This document shows, piece by piece, positions 8,547 to 19,791 of a stretch of DNA of 64,000 bases (its first letter is position 1; each line of letters starts with the position of its first letter). The stretch comes from Methylotenera sp. (lineage in GTDB: Bacteria > Pseudomonadota > Gammaproteobacteria > Burkholderiales > Methylophilaceae): NCBI GenBank assembly GCA_005777825.1, contig SXLB01000073.1, forward strand, positions 24,658-88,657, written 5' to 3'. Position numbers and translations under genes: made by a program. Below the pieces are notes generated by a model. That model was not told where the DNA came from. It saw only the letters and a list, made by a program, of their open reading frames with translations, and did no database searches.

Positions 8547-8930
8547 ATGACTGATAGCAATCAAGCAGGGGGCGTGCTGGATAGGTTGGCGAAGTTTGCG
8601 GCGGGCTTAGTCGCCATAGCGCATACCCGATTAGAGCTGTTATCCACGGACATAGAAGAAGAGCGCGAGCATCTGCTGTCTTTGATTCGATGGTCGCTTA
8701 TTTCCCTTTTTTTGTTGATGCTGGGCTTGCTGTTAGTGGCTGTTTTGTTAATCGTGCTGTTATGGGAAAATTACCGTTTAACCGCCATTGGGGGCTTGGC
8801 AGGCTTTTTTTTAGCGGCCGGTGCGATCACCTGGTATTGTGCAAAACGCAAAGCTAAACTGAAGCCTAAACTGTTTTGGTCTAGTTTAATGGAGTTGGAA
8901 AAAGACCGGCAACACTTAGACCGCTCTTGA
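8547..8930 (+). CDS. YqjE-like phage-holin superfamily membrane protein
   Basis: A 127-residue protein with an amphipathic N-terminal helix (ARLAKFAAGLVAIAHTRLEL-like segment, about residues 12-32), an acidic DIEEEREHLL stretch, two central membrane helices (about residues 48-72 and 80-98) and a basic C-terminus. This is the layout of the holin_3_6/YqjE family. Function is unknown; it always accompanies YqjD-like genes, which suggests a shared membrane role. Confidence 0.8.
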   Translation: MTDSNQAGGVLDRLAKFAAGLVAIAHTRLELLSTDIEEEREHLLSLIRWSLISLFLLMLGLLLVAVLLIVLLWENYRLTAIGGLAGFFLAAGAITWYCAKRKAKLKPKLFWSSLMELEKDRQHLDRS

Positions 8931-8961
8931 TTATCCTCGGCCTATATTGAGTGCCTAAATA

Positions 8962-9255
8962 ATGAACACTACCCTAGTTAAACTAGCTAAGAAGCGCCAA
9001 CGCTTAGTTGAAGAAGCGCAAATGCAACGTAGGGCTGTGGCTGATCAATTTCAGGCTTGGCATAAACCCATCAGCATGCTCGATTACGCAATCAATATGT
9101 TGCGTTACCTGAAGCAGCATCCCGTTTTGGTCGCCAGCGGCGGCAGTGCTTTGCTATCTATGTTTAAGCCCAATGCCTTAAGTCTATGGTTGCAGCGTGG
9201 CTTGCTGGCTTGGCAAATACTCAGCAAGTTTAAAAAAAAGCGCCAGAGTAATTAG
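8962..9255 (+). CDS. YqjK-like small protein
   Basis: 97 residues. The basic N-terminal helix (KLAKKRQRLVEEAQMQRR) and the hydrophobic C-terminal half ending in KFKKKRQ match the YqjK-like family, the usual third member of the yqjDEK cluster. No enzymatic motif is visible. A 101-bp gap with no convincing gene separates it from the transporter gene downstream. Confidence 0.7.
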   Translation: MNTTLVKLAKKRQRLVEEAQMQRRAVADQFQAWHKPISMLDYAINMLRYLKQHPVLVASGGSALLSMFKPNALSLWLQRGLLAWQILSKFKKKRQSN

Positions 9256-9356
9256 CAGCGTATTTAAATGGAATTTAATACTAGGTCGTGCACTCATAGC
9301 TGCGGCCTTTCTTTTTGATGGGCAACAAGGAGCCGGTCTAGCCTGGTTTTTAAATA

Positions 9357-10421
9357 ATGCAAACACCGAATACACGCAAACAAAATGACAACGATTGGGG
9401 CTCAAAAAACCACGTGCAGACCTTGGTGATGATGCTGCTTACGGTCTTAGGTTTGTACTTATGCTATAAGATGGCTATACCGTTTTTGGCCGTGTTGGTC
9501 TGGGCCTTGACTCTAGCGGTCTTGTTTTCGCCCCTGCAAAGGTATTTGGAAGGCAAGCTAAAAGCGAGCGGATTGGCGGCCATGGTATCGGTTTTAATCA
9601 TAGGCTTGATTGTGGTTATACCAGCGGTTTTCGTAGGTCAGCAGTTGTTGTACCAAGCGGTAAAGGGCGCGCAATCGATAGAAGTGAAACTCAGTTCCGG
9701 CGAGTGGCAGCAAAAATTAGAGGCGCAACCGCAGCTAGGCCCACTATTTGAAAAGATTGAGCAGCGTATTGATTTTCCAGGGGCCTCTGCGGCCTTCACG
9801 CAATGGGTTAATACCAGCGCGGCGGATATCGTCAAAGCATCGGCCGTGCAAATCTTGGGCTTGTGCTTAATTTTTTATGTGTTGTTTTTCTTCCTGCGTG
9901 ACCGTCGAATGTTTTTACATGCCATTGTCCGGCATTCGCCTTTGTCGCCCTTGCAAATGGAAGGCCTGCTTGAGCGCATAGGTGACACCATACACGCCAC
10001 CGTCTATGGCACTTTTGCCGTGGCATCGGTGCAAGGTTTGCTAGGAGGCTTAATGTTTTGGTGGTTGGGCTTGCCTGCCCCATTGCTGTGGGGCCTCATT
10101 ATGGGGATGTTGGCGGTGATTCCTATGTTGGGCGCTTTCGTGATTTGGGCCCCGGCGGCCTTATTCTTGTTGCTGGAAGGGGCATGGCATGATGCCTTAA
10201 CCTTGAGCTTATGGGGGATGTTGGTGGTGGGCACGGTGGATAACTTGCTCAGACCCGTCTTAGTGGGTGACCGTTTACGCTTGCATACCGTGCTAACATT
10301 TTTGTCTGTGGTTGGTGGTTTAATGGTGTTCGGTGCGGCCGGTTTGATTTTAGGTCCGGTTATTCTGGTGATCACCATGGCCATGTTGGAATTTTGGAGC
10401 GCTAGAAACGCAGTTTTATAA
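9357..10421 (+). CDS. AI-2E family (PerM/YdiK-like) transporter
   Basis: A 354-residue membrane protein with about seven to eight hydrophobic segments. There are paired N-terminal helices with a KMAIPFLAVLVWALTLAV stretch, a soluble insertion (about residues 90-160), then the family motif region LLGGLMFWWLGLPAPLLWGL and a C-terminal DNLLRPVLVGDR motif (about residues 291-302), which is highly conserved in the family. Members export varied substrates; few are characterised, and the name AI-2 exporter should not be taken as proof of function. The exact start is uncertain because no strong ribosome binding site precedes 9357. Confidence 0.85.
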   Translation: MQTPNTRKQNDNDWGSKNHVQTLVMMLLTVLGLYLCYKMAIPFLAVLVWALTLAVLFSPLQRYLEGKLKASGLAAMVSVLIIGLIVVIPAVFVGQQLLYQAVKGAQSIEVKLSSGEWQQKLEAQPQLGPLFEKIEQRIDFPGASAAFTQWVNTSAADIVKASAVQILGLCLIFYVLFFFLRDRRMFLHAIVRHSPLSPLQMEGLLERIGDTIHATVYGTFAVASVQGLLGGLMFWWLGLPAPLLWGLIMGMLAVIPMLGAFVIWAPAALFLLLEGAWHDALTLSLWGMLVVGTVDNLLRPVLVGDRLRLHTVLTFLSVVGGLMVFGAAGLILGPVILVITMAMLEFWSARNAVL

Positions 10422-10513
10422 ACCCTAAGCGTGGCCAGCATCGCTCACCATTTTGTCATAATGTTTACTTAAAATTAGTTGGGCTTGGCTAGCTAGCCAT
10501 GAGGGTATTGGGT

Positions 10514-10519
10514 TATAAT
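10514..10519 (+). promoter_or_regulatory. Candidate -10 box upstream of nuoA
   Basis: A perfect TATAAT lies about 105 bp before nuoA in a 200-bp gap. No good -35 at 16-18 bp is seen (AGCTAG lies there), so a sigma70 promoter is only tentative. The nuo operon needs its own promoter here because the gene upstream is unrelated. Confidence 0.4.
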
Positions 10520-10624
10520 CTGGGATTACGCGGCATTGCCAAGGTGTGCACTTGGTAGAGTTAGCAAGCGCTTATCCGGTTTTTTCAAAAAAGATTTTTC
10601 AGTTATTGGGTCTGGGGCTAGTAA

Positions 10625-10981
10625 GTGTTAGAAAATTACTTTCCGATATTGATGTTTATCCTTGTAGGCATAGCCGTCGGTGTCGGTCCTCTCGTTCTTG
10701 GCCTCATTGTTTCCCCAAACAAGCCCGATACGGCAAAAAACTCCCCCTATGAATGCGGTTTTGAAGCCTTTGAGGACGCGCGCATGAAATTTGATGTGCG
10801 TTATTACTTGGTGGCCATACTGTTTATTTTGTTTGATTTAGAAATAGCCTTTCTTTTCCCTTGGGCCGTGGTGCTGCAAGAAATAGGTTTGTTCGGCTTT
10901 ATAGCCATGCTGGTGTTCTTAAGTGTGCTGGTGATAGGCTTCATTTACGAATGGAAAAAAGGTGCCTTAGAGTGGGATTGA
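10625..10981 (+). CDS. nuoA: NADH-quinone oxidoreductase subunit A
   Basis: Small membrane subunit of complex I, 118 residues with three membrane helices. Motifs [20 protein letters not shown] (about residues 40-59) and [13 protein letters not shown] are diagnostic. Translation probably starts at GTG 10625 (VLENYFP), 7 bp after a GGGG ribosome binding site; there is no in-frame ATG at the N-terminus. First gene of the 14-gene nuo operon. Confidence 0.95.
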   Translation: MLENYFPILMFILVGIAVGVGPLVLGLIVSPNKPDTAKNSPYECGFEAFEDARMKFDVRYYLVAILFILFDLEIAFLFPWAVVLQEIGLFGFIAMLVFLSVLVIGFIYEWKKGALEWD

Positions 10982-10988
10982 GTCTGCT

Positions 10989-11465
10989 ATGAGTATAGAA
11001 GGGTTGTTGGAAAAAGGTTTTGTCACCACCACGCTGGACACCGTGATTAATTACACACGTACTGGCTCAATGTGGCCCATGACGTTTGGCTTGGCCTGTT
11101 GCGCGGTAGAGATGATGCATGCCGGTGCCTCGCGTTACGATTTGGATAGATTTGGTATCGTCTTCCGGGGCAGCCCACGTCAGTCCGATGTGATGATAGT
11201 GGCGGGTACCTTGGTCAATAAAATGGCGCCGGCCTTACGTAAGGTTTACGATCAAATGGCTGAGCCGCGTTGGGTTATCTCCATGGGCTCTTGCGCCAAC
11301 GGCGGCGGCTATTACCATTACTCCTATTCAGTGGTGCGTGGTTGCGACCGCATCGTGCCGGTTGATGTCTATGTGCCAGGCTGCCCACCTACCGCTGAGG
11401 CCTTGTTGTACGGCATCATCCAATTGCAAAATAAAATTAAACGCACCAATACTATCGCCCGCTAA
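10989..11465 (+). CDS. nuoB: NADH-quinone oxidoreductase subunit B
   Basis: Peripheral-arm subunit that holds the terminal iron-sulfur cluster N2, which passes electrons to quinone. The tandem cysteines in [12 protein letters not shown] (about residue 36) and the cysteines of [13 protein letters not shown] and [13 protein letters not shown] are the N2 ligands. 158 residues, full length. It begins 7 bp after nuoA. Confidence 0.97.
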   Translation: MSIEGLLEKGFVTTTLDTVINYTRTGSMWPMTFGLACCAVEMMHAGASRYDLDRFGIVFRGSPRQSDVMIVAGTLVNKMAPALRKVYDQMAEPRWVISMGSCANGGGYYHYSYSVVRGCDRIVPVDVYVPGCPPTAEALLYGIIQLQNKIKRTNTIAR

Positions 11466-11470
11466 AACCC

Positions 11471-12067
11471 ATGTCAGCTAAATTAGATCAACTACATCAA
11501 GATGTGCAATCGGCCTTAGGCGCGAAGCTTATACAAGCCAGCATTGCGCTAAACGAACTGAATTTGCTGTGCCGTGCGGAAGATTATTTAGCCGTGTGTT
11601 TATGCTTGCGCGATGACCCACGCTTTAAGTTTGAACAATTAATCGATTTGTGCGGTGTGGATTACCAGACTTACGCGGACGTCGAGCAGTCAGGCCCACG
11701 TTACGCGGTGGTATGCCATTTGCTGTCGGTCAGCTTGAACCAACGTGTTCGATTGCGTGTGTTTGCTGCGGATGAAGCCTTCCCCATTTTGCCGACCTTG
11801 GTCGATGTTTGGCCGGTAGCCAATTGGTATGAACGCGAAGCCTTCGACATGTACGGCATTATGTTTGAAAATCACCCCGATCTACGTCGCTTGTTAACCG
11901 ATTATGGCTTTGTAGGCCATCCATTCCGTAAAGATTTTCCCATGATAGGCTTAGTTGAAATGCGCTACGACCCAGAGCAGCAGCGCGTGATTTATCAGCC
12001 AGTTAGCATAGACGAGCGTAATAATGTGCCGCGCGTCATACGTAATGAAGGGGCGCACGCTAAATAG
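11471..12067 (+). CDS. nuoC: NADH-quinone oxidoreductase subunit C
   Basis: 198-residue peripheral-arm (30 kDa) subunit that packs against NuoD near the quinone site. The signature [20 protein letters not shown] (about residues 119-138) followed by [14 protein letters not shown] is clear. NuoC and NuoD are separate genes, unlike the fused NuoCD of E. coli. Confidence 0.96.
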   Translation: MSAKLDQLHQDVQSALGAKLIQASIALNELNLLCRAEDYLAVCLCLRDDPRFKFEQLIDLCGVDYQTYADVEQSGPRYAVVCHLLSVSLNQRVRLRVFAADEAFPILPTLVDVWPVANWYEREAFDMYGIMFENHPDLRRLLTDYGFVGHPFRKDFPMIGLVEMRYDPEQQRVIYQPVSIDERNNVPRVIRNEGAHAK

Positions 12068-12076
12068 GCGTTGATT

Positions 12077-13330
12077 ATGGCTGAAATTAGAAATTACACG
12101 ATGAACTTTGGTCCGCAGCATCCGGCTGCGCACGGTGTGCTGCGCTTGGTATTGGAGTTGGACGGCGAAGTCATACAGCGCGCCGATCCGCACATAGGCT
12201 TATTGCACCGTGGCACGGAAAAGCTAGCGGAAAACCGCACTTATTTGCAGTCTATCCCGTATATGGATAGGTTGGACTACGTGTCCATGATGTCCAATGA
12301 GCATGCTTATGTGATGGCCATCGAGAAGATGATGGGCATAGACGTCCCATTGCGTGCGCAATACATCCGCGTTATGTTTGATGAAATCACCAGGGTGTTA
12401 AATCACTTGCTGTGGTTAGGTGCGCATGCATTGGATGTGGGTGCCATGACGGTGTTTTTGTACGCCTTCCGCGACCGTGAGGATTTGTTTGATTGCTACG
12501 AGGCGGTTTCCGGTGCACGCATGCACGCAGCTTATTACCGTCCGGGTGGCGTCTATCGAGATTTACCCAATCGCATGCCGCAGTATGCCGTGTCGCCATT
12601 GCGCAACGCGAAAACCGTGGCCAAGCAAAACGAAAATCGTCAAGGTTCCTTGTTGGATTTCATTGAAGACTTTACCCAGCGTTTTCCGAAATACGTGGAC
12701 GAATACGAGACCTTGTTAACCGACAACCGTATCTGGAAGCAGCGCACCGTGGACGTGGGCATCGTCACCCCAGAGCGCGCCTTAGCGCTAGGCATGACCG
12801 GTCCGATGTTGCGTGGTTCTGGCATAGCCTGGGATTTGCGTAAAACCCAGCCTTATGAAGTGTATGCCGACATGGATTTTGATGTGCCGGTTGGTGTTAA
12901 TGGCGATTGCTACGACCGTTACTTGGTGCGCATGGAAGAGTTTAGGCAATCCAATCGCATCATTCAACAATGCGTGAATTGGTTGCGTGCCAACCCTGGC
13001 CCAGTCATTACTAGCGATAATAAAGTCGCACCGCCCGATCGTGCTGGCATGAAAAGTAATATGGAAGATTTGATCCACCATTTCAAATTGTTTACCGAAG
13101 GCTTTCATGTGCCAGCGGGTGAGGCTTATGCGGCAGTGGAACACCCTAAAGGCGAGTTCGGTATTTACATGGTGTCCGATGGCGCCAATAAACCTTACCG
13201 TCTAAAAATTCGTGCACCTGGCTTTGCCCATTTAGCAGCCTTAGATGAAATGACGCGTGGCCATATGATTGCTGACTTGGTGGCCATCATAGGCACGCAA
13301 GACATCGTATTTGGCGAAATAGATCGATAA
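12077..13330 (+). CDS. nuoD: NADH-quinone oxidoreductase subunit D
   Basis: The 49-kDa subunit forming the quinone-binding cavity. The start is set at ATG 12077 ([20 protein letters not shown]), since the GPQHPAAHG motif normally lies close to the N-terminus; an in-frame TTG two codons upstream is less likely. The [12 protein letters not shown] and [10 protein letters not shown] motifs and the C-terminal DPVFGEIDR-like DIVFGEIDR ending are present. 417 residues. Confidence 0.96.
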   Translation: MAEIRNYTMNFGPQHPAAHGVLRLVLELDGEVIQRADPHIGLLHRGTEKLAENRTYLQSIPYMDRLDYVSMMSNEHAYVMAIEKMMGIDVPLRAQYIRVMFDEITRVLNHLLWLGAHALDVGAMTVFLYAFRDREDLFDCYEAVSGARMHAAYYRPGGVYRDLPNRMPQYAVSPLRNAKTVAKQNENRQGSLLDFIEDFTQRFPKYVDEYETLLTDNRIWKQRTVDVGIVTPERALALGMTGPMLRGSGIAWDLRKTQPYEVYADMDFDVPVGVNGDCYDRYLVRMEEFRQSNRIIQQCVNWLRANPGPVITSDNKVAPPDRAGMKSNMEDLIHHFKLFTEGFHVPAGEAYAAVEHPKGEFGIYMVSDGANKPYRLKIRAPGFAHLAALDEMTRGHMIADLVAIIGTQDIVFGEIDR

Positions 13331-13344
13331 AAATTGAGTTAGCT

Positions 13345-13818
13345 ATGTTAAGTCCAAAAATTACAGAAAAAATTGATTACGAGCTGACTAAATACCCAGC
13401 CGATCAGCGCCAAGCCGCGGTCATGAGTGCTTTGCGTATCGTGCAAACCGAACGCGGATGGTTGTCACAAGATAGCATGAGCGAGGTGGCCGCCTACCTT
13501 GGTATGCCAGAGATTGCCGTCATGGAAGTGGCCAGTTTTTACAATATGTACGATTTGGCACCAGTGGGTAAATACAAAATCAGCGTCTGTACCAATATTT
13601 CCTGCATGTTGCGTAATAGCGATGAAATTGTCGATCACCTTAAACACAAGCTAGGCGTGGAGTTTAATCAAGTCAGCGCAGACGGCAAGTTTTGCCTTAA
13701 AGAAGGCGAGTGCATGGGTGCATGCGGTGGCGCTCCCCTAATGATCATTAACAACCACACCATGCACGAATTTCTAACGCCGGCTAAGGTTGATGCTATT
13801 TTGGATGAGTTGAAATAA
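13345..13818 (+). CDS. nuoE: NADH-quinone oxidoreductase subunit E
   Basis: 157-residue thioredoxin-like subunit carrying a [2Fe-2S] cluster. The four ligands are the Cx4C pair (CTNISC, about residues 82-87) and the Cx3C pair in [10 protein letters not shown] (about residues 123-127). Its last base overlaps the start of nuoF (TAATG), so the two are translationally coupled. Confidence 0.96.
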   Translation: MLSPKITEKIDYELTKYPADQRQAAVMSALRIVQTERGWLSQDSMSEVAAYLGMPEIAVMEVASFYNMYDLAPVGKYKISVCTNISCMLRNSDEIVDHLKHKLGVEFNQVSADGKFCLKEGECMGACGGAPLMIINNHTMHEFLTPAKVDAILDELK

Positions 13819-15155
13819 TGGCCAAACAAGTAGCAAAATTCCCAGCGCCTGTCATGACCGATCCTAAGGGTCAAACCTTAGTCTGTTTGCGTACCTTGAG
13901 CGAAAGTGAGCCGGCCGCACTAGCAACTTACCTGAAGTTGGGCGGATACCAATCCTTAAAGCGCCTTGTCACAGAAAAAACCAAGGCCACTGATATCATC
14001 ACCGAGGTGAAAATTTCCGGTCTGCGTGGGCGTGGTGGAGCAGGGTTCCCTACCGGTCTTAAGTGGAGCTTCATGCCACGCTATTTTGACGGCGTTAAAT
14101 ACTTGGTATGCAATACCGACGAAGGCGAACCCGGCACATTTAAAGACCGTGACATCATTCGTTATAACCCGCACCAACTGATAGAAGGCATGGCCATTGC
14201 TGCTTATACGCTAGGCGCACGCGTTGGCTACAACTACATACACGGGGAAATTTGGCAGGATTACGAAACCTTTGAAGCTGCGCTAAAAGAGGCTAAACAA
14301 GCCGGCTACCTGGGTGAAAATCTATTTGGCACGAATTTTAGTTTTGATTTGTATGCCGTGCACGGTTACGGCGCCTACATATGCGGTGAAGAAACGGCAC
14401 TGATAGAGTCCATAGAGGGCAAGAAAGGCCAGCCGCGCTTTAAACCGCCATTCCCAGCCAGTTATGGGGTGTTTGGTAAACCGACCAATGTAAACAATAC
14501 CGAAAGTTACGCTTCCATTCCATGGATCATGCTGCACGGCGGGCAAGCGTTTGCCGACTTGGGTGTGGCTAATTCAGGCGGTACTAAATTATTTTCTGTG
14601 TCCGGTCACGTGGAAAAGCCCGGCAATTACGAAGTAAAAATGGGCACGCCTTTCACTGAGCTGTTGGCCATGGCCGGTGGTGTTTGGCATGGTCGCAAGC
14701 TAAAAGCGGTGATCCCAGGTGGCCCGTCGACGGCAGTCATACCGGCCAGCGTGATGGAGTCCACCACCATGGATTATGACGGCTTAAGCAAGGCTAGATC
14801 AAGCTTAGGCGCAGGCTCCATGATAGTCATGGACGACAGTACCTGCATGGTGAAAGCCTTGCACCGCTTGTCCTATTTCTTTTACGAAGAAAGTTGCGGT
14901 CAATGCACGCCCTGCCGTGAAGGCACGGGTTGGGTCTACCGCGTGTTGGATCGCATTGTCAAAGGTCAAGGCAAGATGGAAGACTTGGATCTTCTAACTG
15001 ACATCAGTAAAAATATTTCTGGTCGTACTATTTGCGCATTGGGCGAAGCAGCTGCAACGCCAGTGATTAGCTTTATTAAGCATTTTAGAGCGGAATTTGA
15101 GTACTACATCGAGCACGGTAAAAGTATGGTTGAGAGTAAGGCGGAGCAAGCTTAA
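13818..15155 (+). CDS. nuoF: NADH-quinone oxidoreductase subunit F (NADH and FMN site)
   Basis: Electron entry point of complex I. The [16 protein letters not shown] motif (about residues 65-80) binds [22 protein letters not shown] is conserved, and the [11 protein letters not shown] (CxxCxxC) plus TICALGEA cysteine bind cluster N3. 445 residues. It shares one base with nuoE and one with nuoG. Confidence 0.97.
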   Translation: MAKQVAKFPAPVMTDPKGQTLVCLRTLSESEPAALATYLKLGGYQSLKRLVTEKTKATDIITEVKISGLRGRGGAGFPTGLKWSFMPRYFDGVKYLVCNTDEGEPGTFKDRDIIRYNPHQLIEGMAIAAYTLGARVGYNYIHGEIWQDYETFEAALKEAKQAGYLGENLFGTNFSFDLYAVHGYGAYICGEETALIESIEGKKGQPRFKPPFPASYGVFGKPTNVNNTESYASIPWIMLHGGQAFADLGVANSGGTKLFSVSGHVEKPGNYEVKMGTPFTELLAMAGGVWHGRKLKAVIPGGPSTAVIPASVMESTTMDYDGLSKARSSLGAGSMIVMDDSTCMVKALHRLSYFFYEESCGQCTPCREGTGWVYRVLDRIVKGQGKMEDLDLLTDISKNISGRTICALGEAAATPVISFIKHFRAEFEYYIEHGKSMVESKAEQA

Positions 15156-17590
15156 TGTTAAACATAGAAATTGACGGCAAAGCGTTAGAAGTCGAGCACG
15201 GCAGTTCCATCATAGACGCGGCCGACAAAGTCGGCATCGCCATTCCGCGTTTCTGCTACCACCCGAAATTATCCGTGGCGGCCAATTGCCGCATGTGTTT
15301 GGTTCAGGTTGAAAATTTCAACAAGCCTTTGCCGGCTTGTGCCACACCAGTAGCCGATGGCATGAAGATATTCACGCGCTCCAAATCGGCCATAGAGGCA
15401 CAAAAAAGCGTGATGGAGTTCTTGCTGATTAACCATCCCTTGGATTGCCCTATTTGCGACCAAGGTGGCGAATGCGATCTGCAAGACGTGGCGGTGGCTT
15501 ATGGCACCAGCGGTTCACGCTACACCGAAGAAAAACGCGTGGTGTTCAATAAAAACATCGGGCCATTAGTCAGCACCGACATGACGCGCTGCATACAATG
15601 CACACGCTGCGTGCGCTTCTTGCAAGAAGTCGGCGGCATCATGGAGTTGGGCATGGTAGGGCGTGGCGAACACGCTGAAATCACTGCTTACGTCGACAAG
15701 AGCGTGAATTCCGAATTGTCCGGCAACATCATCGATTTGTGCCCAGTCGGCGCATTGACCAGCAAGCCATTTAGGTATTCTGCCCGCAGTTGGGAATTAA
15801 CCCGCAGGCCCAGCATAGCGCCACACGATGGCTTGGGTTCACACATAGAAGTGCACGTTAAAGATAATAAAGTCATGCGCGTGTTGCCACGGACAAAAGA
15901 CAGCATCAACGAATGCTGGTTGTCGGATCGCGACCGTTTTTCCTACGAAGGCCTCAATAGCCCAGATCGCCTAAAAGTGCCCATGATTAAGCACAACGGC
16001 AACTGGGTGGAAACGGATTGGAAAACCGCGCTGGAATTTGCCGCAGGTCAGATCAAAGACATCACCAACGAGCACGGCGGTGACGCCCTAGGTGTGTTGG
16101 TTTCACCTAATAGCACCATGGAAGAAGGCTATTTAGCTAAACAACTGGCCACGGCGCTCAACTGCGGTAACGTCGATTACCGTTTGCGTCAAACTGACTT
16201 TAGGTTAGACGGCAAACGCATGGGTACACCGTGGATGGGTTGCAATATCCACGAGATAGAAGACTTGGATCGCATCTTGGTGATCGGGTCCAACCTAAGA
16301 AATGAACACCCGCTTCTGGCTAAGCGTTTCCGTAAAGCCGTGGCCAATGGCGCAGAATTGTCCGTGATCAGCCCATTGGACAACAACCCGCTGATGGATA
16401 TCGCTCATAAAGTCATAGTGCGCCCTAATGACATGGTGAATGTCTTGGGCCAAGTGCTAAAAGCCATGTCCGGTTTACAGCGCCTGTCCTTGTGCTTGCC
16501 GCCATCGCTCAACCATTTACTGGAAGAAATTAAAGTCAGGCCGAATACCCAAGCCATTGCCGAGAGCATGGCCGGCCATGGTAAAGACTACGATTTAATC
16601 GCACCTAAAGTCGGTATCTTTATCGGTAACATGGCATTGAGCGATCCGCGCTTTACTGAAATGTACAGCATGGCTGAAGCCATAGGCGGTATTTCCGGTG
16701 CGAAAGGCGGCATCTTGCCGGCTGCATCGAACAGCACCGGCATGCACATGATGGGTGTGATGCCCAGCAGCAGCGGCATGCATGCAAGAGCCATGTTAGA
16801 AGTGCCACGTAAAGCTTACCTAATAGTTAACATAGAGCCGGAGTTGGATTGTCAGCACGCGGCATTGGCCAAAGCCGCCATGCAAAAAGCCGAATGCGTG
16901 GTCGCGTTAACCGCCTACAAATCCAGCGCCCTAGAGCATGCCGATATCTTGTTGCCTATTGCCCCCTTTAGCGAAACCTCAGGCACCTTTATGAGCATGG
17001 AAGGGCGCGTACAAAGTTTTGCCGCAGCGGTTAAGCCATTAGGTGAATGCCGTCCTGCATGGAAAGTGCTGCGCGTGTTAGCCAATACGCTGGGCTTGCC
17101 AGGTTTCGACTACGATACCAGTGAGCAAGTTAAACAGGCTATTTTTGCCGGTGAAAAACCGTCGGCGGTGGTGTGGCGTAGCCTCAATAACAACCTAAAA
17201 GATTTGGTGGAGATACAAATCAACATCAAACACGATGGCTTGCAACGTATCGGTGAAGTGCCACAATACGAATCCGACCCCATCGTGCGTCGGTCTATGC
17301 CGTTGAAAAAAACCAAGTACAACATCAAGCCTATGGCGCGCATGAGTGCCGCTCAGTTAGCCGATTTGGGCTTGCAAGAAGGCGATCAAGTTTTGGTGAA
17401 ACAAGACAAAGGCAGTGCGGTGTTGACTGTTAAATTGGATAATCACGTGGCTAAAGGTTGCGTACGCGTGGCGGCCGCCCATGAAGACACCATAGGTTTG
17501 GGCGATTTAATGGGCGACATCACAGTGGAAAAACTCACAGCAAAACAATTGGCGGCGTATCAAGCTGGCCTTAAGGAAGTGCACGCGTAA
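15155..17590 (+). CDS. nuoG: NADH-quinone oxidoreductase subunit G
   Basis: Largest peripheral subunit (811 residues). The N-terminal ferredoxin-like [2Fe-2S] domain has [15 protein letters not shown]; then the His-Cys3 site [17 protein letters not shown]; then CIQCTRC plus a downstream CPVGAL for 4Fe-4S clusters; then a molybdopterin-oxidoreductase-like domain (from about residue 220) that no longer binds a cofactor in complex I. It overlaps nuoF and nuoH by one base each. Confidence 0.96.
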   Translation: MLNIEIDGKALEVEHGSSIIDAADKVGIAIPRFCYHPKLSVAANCRMCLVQVENFNKPLPACATPVADGMKIFTRSKSAIEAQKSVMEFLLINHPLDCPICDQGGECDLQDVAVAYGTSGSRYTEEKRVVFNKNIGPLVSTDMTRCIQCTRCVRFLQEVGGIMELGMVGRGEHAEITAYVDKSVNSELSGNIIDLCPVGALTSKPFRYSARSWELTRRPSIAPHDGLGSHIEVHVKDNKVMRVLPRTKDSINECWLSDRDRFSYEGLNSPDRLKVPMIKHNGNWVETDWKTALEFAAGQIKDITNEHGGDALGVLVSPNSTMEEGYLAKQLATALNCGNVDYRLRQTDFRLDGKRMGTPWMGCNIHEIEDLDRILVIGSNLRNEHPLLAKRFRKAVANGAELSVISPLDNNPLMDIAHKVIVRPNDMVNVLGQVLKAMSGLQRLSLCLPPSLNHLLEEIKVRPNTQAIAESMAGHGKDYDLIAPKVGIFIGNMALSDPRFTEMYSMAEAIGGISGAKGGILPAASNSTGMHMMGVMPSSSGMHARAMLEVPRKAYLIVNIEPELDCQHAALAKAAMQKAECVVALTAYKSSALEHADILLPIAPFSETSGTFMSMEGRVQSFAAAVKPLGECRPAWKVLRVLANTLGLPGFDYDTSEQVKQAIFAGEKPSAVVWRSLNNNLKDLVEIQINIKHDGLQRIGEVPQYESDPIVRRSMPLKKTKYNIKPMARMSAAQLADLGLQEGDQVLVKQDKGSAVLTVKLDNHVAKGCVRVAAAHEDTIGLGDLMGDITVEKLTAKQLAAYQAGLKEVHA

Positions 17591-18618
17591 TGGAATGGCT
17601 AGTTCAATTATTCGGGGTTTATTGGCCAGGCGTTGAGCTGACGGCTTGGACCTTAATTAAAATTGTCGCTATCGTGCTGCCCTTAATGGGCGCGGTGGCC
17701 TATTTAACCTTGGCTGAACGCAAAGTCATTGGTTACATGCAGGTGCGCATAGGCCCCAATCGTGTCGGTTACTTTGGCTTACTGCAACCCTTGGCCGATG
17801 GCATCAAGTTGTTGTTTAAAGAAATCGTCATTCCCACCGCCTCTAATAAAACTTTATTTTTATTGGGTCCGGTATTGGCCATTGCCCCTGCCTTTGCCGC
17901 TTGGGCGGTGGTGCCGTTTGATATGACCATGGTATTGGCCGATGTCGATGCCGGATTGTTGTACATACTGGCCATGACCTCGGTAGCCGTATACGGTGTC
18001 ATTATTGCCGGTTGGGCCTCCAACTCCAAGTATGCTTTCCTAGGTTCACTGCGCTCAGCGGCACAGATCGTGTCCTATGAAATTGCCATGGGCTTTGCCT
18101 TGGTCGGCGTGTTGATGTGCGCTAACTCATTGAATTTAGGCAAGATAGTCATGGGTCAGAGCGGCGGTTTTTGGCATTGGTACTTCTTGCCCTTGTTCCC
18201 CTTGTTCATTGTTTACTTTATTAGTGCGGTGGCCGAGACCAATCGTGCGCCATTTGACGTGGCCGAAGGTGAGTCAGAAATCGTCGCCGGTTTCCACGTT
18301 GAGTATTCCGGCATGGCCTTTGCTGTTTTCTTCTTGGCCGAATACGCCAACATGATATTGGTTTCCATGCTGGCTGCTTTAATGTTCTTGGGTGGTTGGT
18401 TGTCGCCTGTGCCGTTTATTGCGGATAGCTTTGTTTGGCTATTAGCTAAAGTAGCGTTCTTATTGTTCCTGTTCTTATGGTTTAGGGCCACGTTTCCTAG
18501 GTACCGCTACGACCAAATCATGCGTTTGGGCTGGAAGGTCTTTATACCCATTACCATCGTCTGGATAGTCGTGGTAGGTGGCATGATGCAAACCCCATGG
18601 GCTTACTTATTCCATTAA
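17590..18618 (+). CDS. nuoH: NADH-quinone oxidoreductase subunit H
   Basis: Membrane subunit joining the two arms and forming the entrance of the quinone chamber. 342 residues with eight or so helices. Signatures: [20 protein letters not shown] (about residues 41-60), [20 protein letters not shown] (about residues 217-236) and the [15 protein letters not shown] motif. The acidic loop residues in AEGESE are the conserved Glu cluster near the quinone site. Confidence 0.97.
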   Translation: MEWLVQLFGVYWPGVELTAWTLIKIVAIVLPLMGAVAYLTLAERKVIGYMQVRIGPNRVGYFGLLQPLADGIKLLFKEIVIPTASNKTLFLLGPVLAIAPAFAAWAVVPFDMTMVLADVDAGLLYILAMTSVAVYGVIIAGWASNSKYAFLGSLRSAAQIVSYEIAMGFALVGVLMCANSLNLGKIVMGQSGGFWHWYFLPLFPLFIVYFISAVAETNRAPFDVAEGESEIVAGFHVEYSGMAFAVFFLAEYANMILVSMLAALMFLGGWLSPVPFIADSFVWLLAKVAFLLFLFLWFRATFPRYRYDQIMRLGWKVFIPITIVWIVVVGGMMQTPWAYLFH

Positions 18619-18623
18619 ATCTT

Positions 18624-19115
18624 ATGATTAAAACTATAAAAAAATCGCTGTCTAGCTTAATGCTGATAGAGCTGTTAAAGGGTATGGCCTTAACCGGCCG
18701 CTATTTCTTTGCACCCAAAATTACCGTGCAATACCCAGAAGAAGTGACGCCGCAATCCAACCGTTTTCGTGGTTTGCATGCGCTTAGGCGTTACGCCAAT
18801 GGCGAAGAGCGTTGCATCGCTTGTAAATTATGCGAAGCGGTATGCCCGGCTATGGCCATCACCATAGAATCGGAACAGCGTGAAGACAATACCCGCCGCA
18901 CCACGCGGTACGACATCGATTTAACCAAATGCATTTTTTGTGGCATGTGCGAAGAATCCTGCCCGGTCGATTCCATCGTGGAAACGCGGGTATTTGACTA
19001 CCATGGCGAGCAAAGAGGCGACTTGCTGTACACCAAGGAAATGCTATTGGCCGTGGGTGATAAACACGAGAAGCAAATAGCCGCAGACCGCGATTTAGAC
19101 AAAGCCTTTAGATAA
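18624..19115 (+). CDS. nuoI: NADH-quinone oxidoreductase subunit I
   Basis: Ferredoxin-like subunit with two 4Fe-4S clusters (N6a, N6b): [12 protein letters not shown] and [12 protein letters not shown]. The start is placed at ATG 18624 (MIKTIKKSL), 5 bp after nuoH; an in-frame ATG at 18597 inside nuoH would add an unsupported leader. 163 residues, the usual length. Confidence 0.95.
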   Translation: MIKTIKKSLSSLMLIELLKGMALTGRYFFAPKITVQYPEEVTPQSNRFRGLHALRRYANGEERCIACKLCEAVCPAMAITIESEQREDNTRRTTRYDIDLTKCIFCGMCEESCPVDSIVETRVFDYHGEQRGDLLYTKEMLLAVGDKHEKQIAADRDLDKAFR

Positions 19116-19134
19116 GAGAGAGCCTAGGCCTACC

Positions 19135-19791
19135 ATGACATTTTTTGGGTTACATTTTCAAGACCTGGTTTTTTACAGCTTAGCGCTTATTCTGCTGTAT
19201 GCCGCCCTAAGCGTAATTACTACACGCAATCCTGTGTACGCCGCGCTTTTTTTAGTGCTGGCTTTCTTTACTGCTGCCGGCATATGGCTATTATTGGAAG
19301 CGGAGTTTTTAGCCATCACCTTGGTGCTGGTCTATGTTGGCGCCGTCATGGTCTTGTTCTTATTCGTGGTGATGATGTTGGACATTAATTTAGACCGCCT
19401 GCGTGAGGGGTTTTGGCAAGCGCTACCGGTGGCCTTGCCCGTAGGTGGCTTAATGGCAGTAGAGATGGTCATGATAGTAGGGGTGAATAATTTCGGTGCG
19501 GACAAAGTGTTGGCACCTGCGGCTAAACCGGCTGACTACAGCAACACGGCCGCCTTGGGTCATGTGCTGTATACCGATTATTTGTTGGCCTTTGAATTGG
19601 CCGCCGTGGTGCTGTTGGTGGCCATCGTGGCTGCCATTGCACTCACATTAAGAAGTCGTAAAGAAAGCAAGCCTACCGATGCCAATAAGCAGGTGGCAGT
19701 TAAAAAAGCCGACAGGCTGCGTATTGTCAAAATGGCCGCCTTGCTGGAGCCTAAAGCCGAGCCCACTGGCAGCACTGAGGAGAAAAAATAA
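19135..19791 (+). CDS. nuoJ: NADH-quinone oxidoreductase subunit J
   Basis: Five-helix membrane subunit of 218 residues. The [27 protein letters not shown] region (about residues 56-83, only partly quoted from the family view) contains the conserved helix 3 with its pi-bulge. The C-terminus is a hydrophilic, Lys-rich tail (about residues 180-218) beyond the last helix. Its last base is the first of nuoK (ATAATGG overlap). Confidence 0.94.
   Translation: MTFFGLHFQDLVFYSLALILLYAALSVITTRNPVYAALFLVLAFFTAAGIWLLLEAEFLAITLVLVYVGAVMVLFLFVVMMLDINLDRLREGFWQALPVALPVGGLMAVEMVMIVGVNNFGADKVLAPAAKPADYSNTAALGHVLYTDYLLAFELAAVVLLVAIVAAIALTLRSRKESKPTDANKQVAVKKADRLRIVKMAALLEPKAEPTGSTEEKK

Noticed and set aside
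9197-9388. Open frame of 63 codons between the YqjK-like gene and the transporter
   Set aside because: It overlaps the ends of two better-supported genes, has no ribosome binding site, and its product is unlike a known family.
10531-10580. tRNA-like GGTAGAGTTAGC stretch before nuoA
   Set aside because: No cloverleaf can be drawn: neither an acceptor stem nor a T arm is present. It is not the tRNA-Leu often found there.
12387-12599. Various long antisense frames in the nuo operon and other conserved genes
   Set aside because: They mirror the codon structure of strongly conserved sense genes and show no ribosome binding sites or family motifs.
18597-18623. NuoI start inside nuoH (ATG 18597)
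   Set aside because: The added residues copy the nuoH C-terminal reading in another frame and are not part of the NuoI family; ATG 18624 fits.
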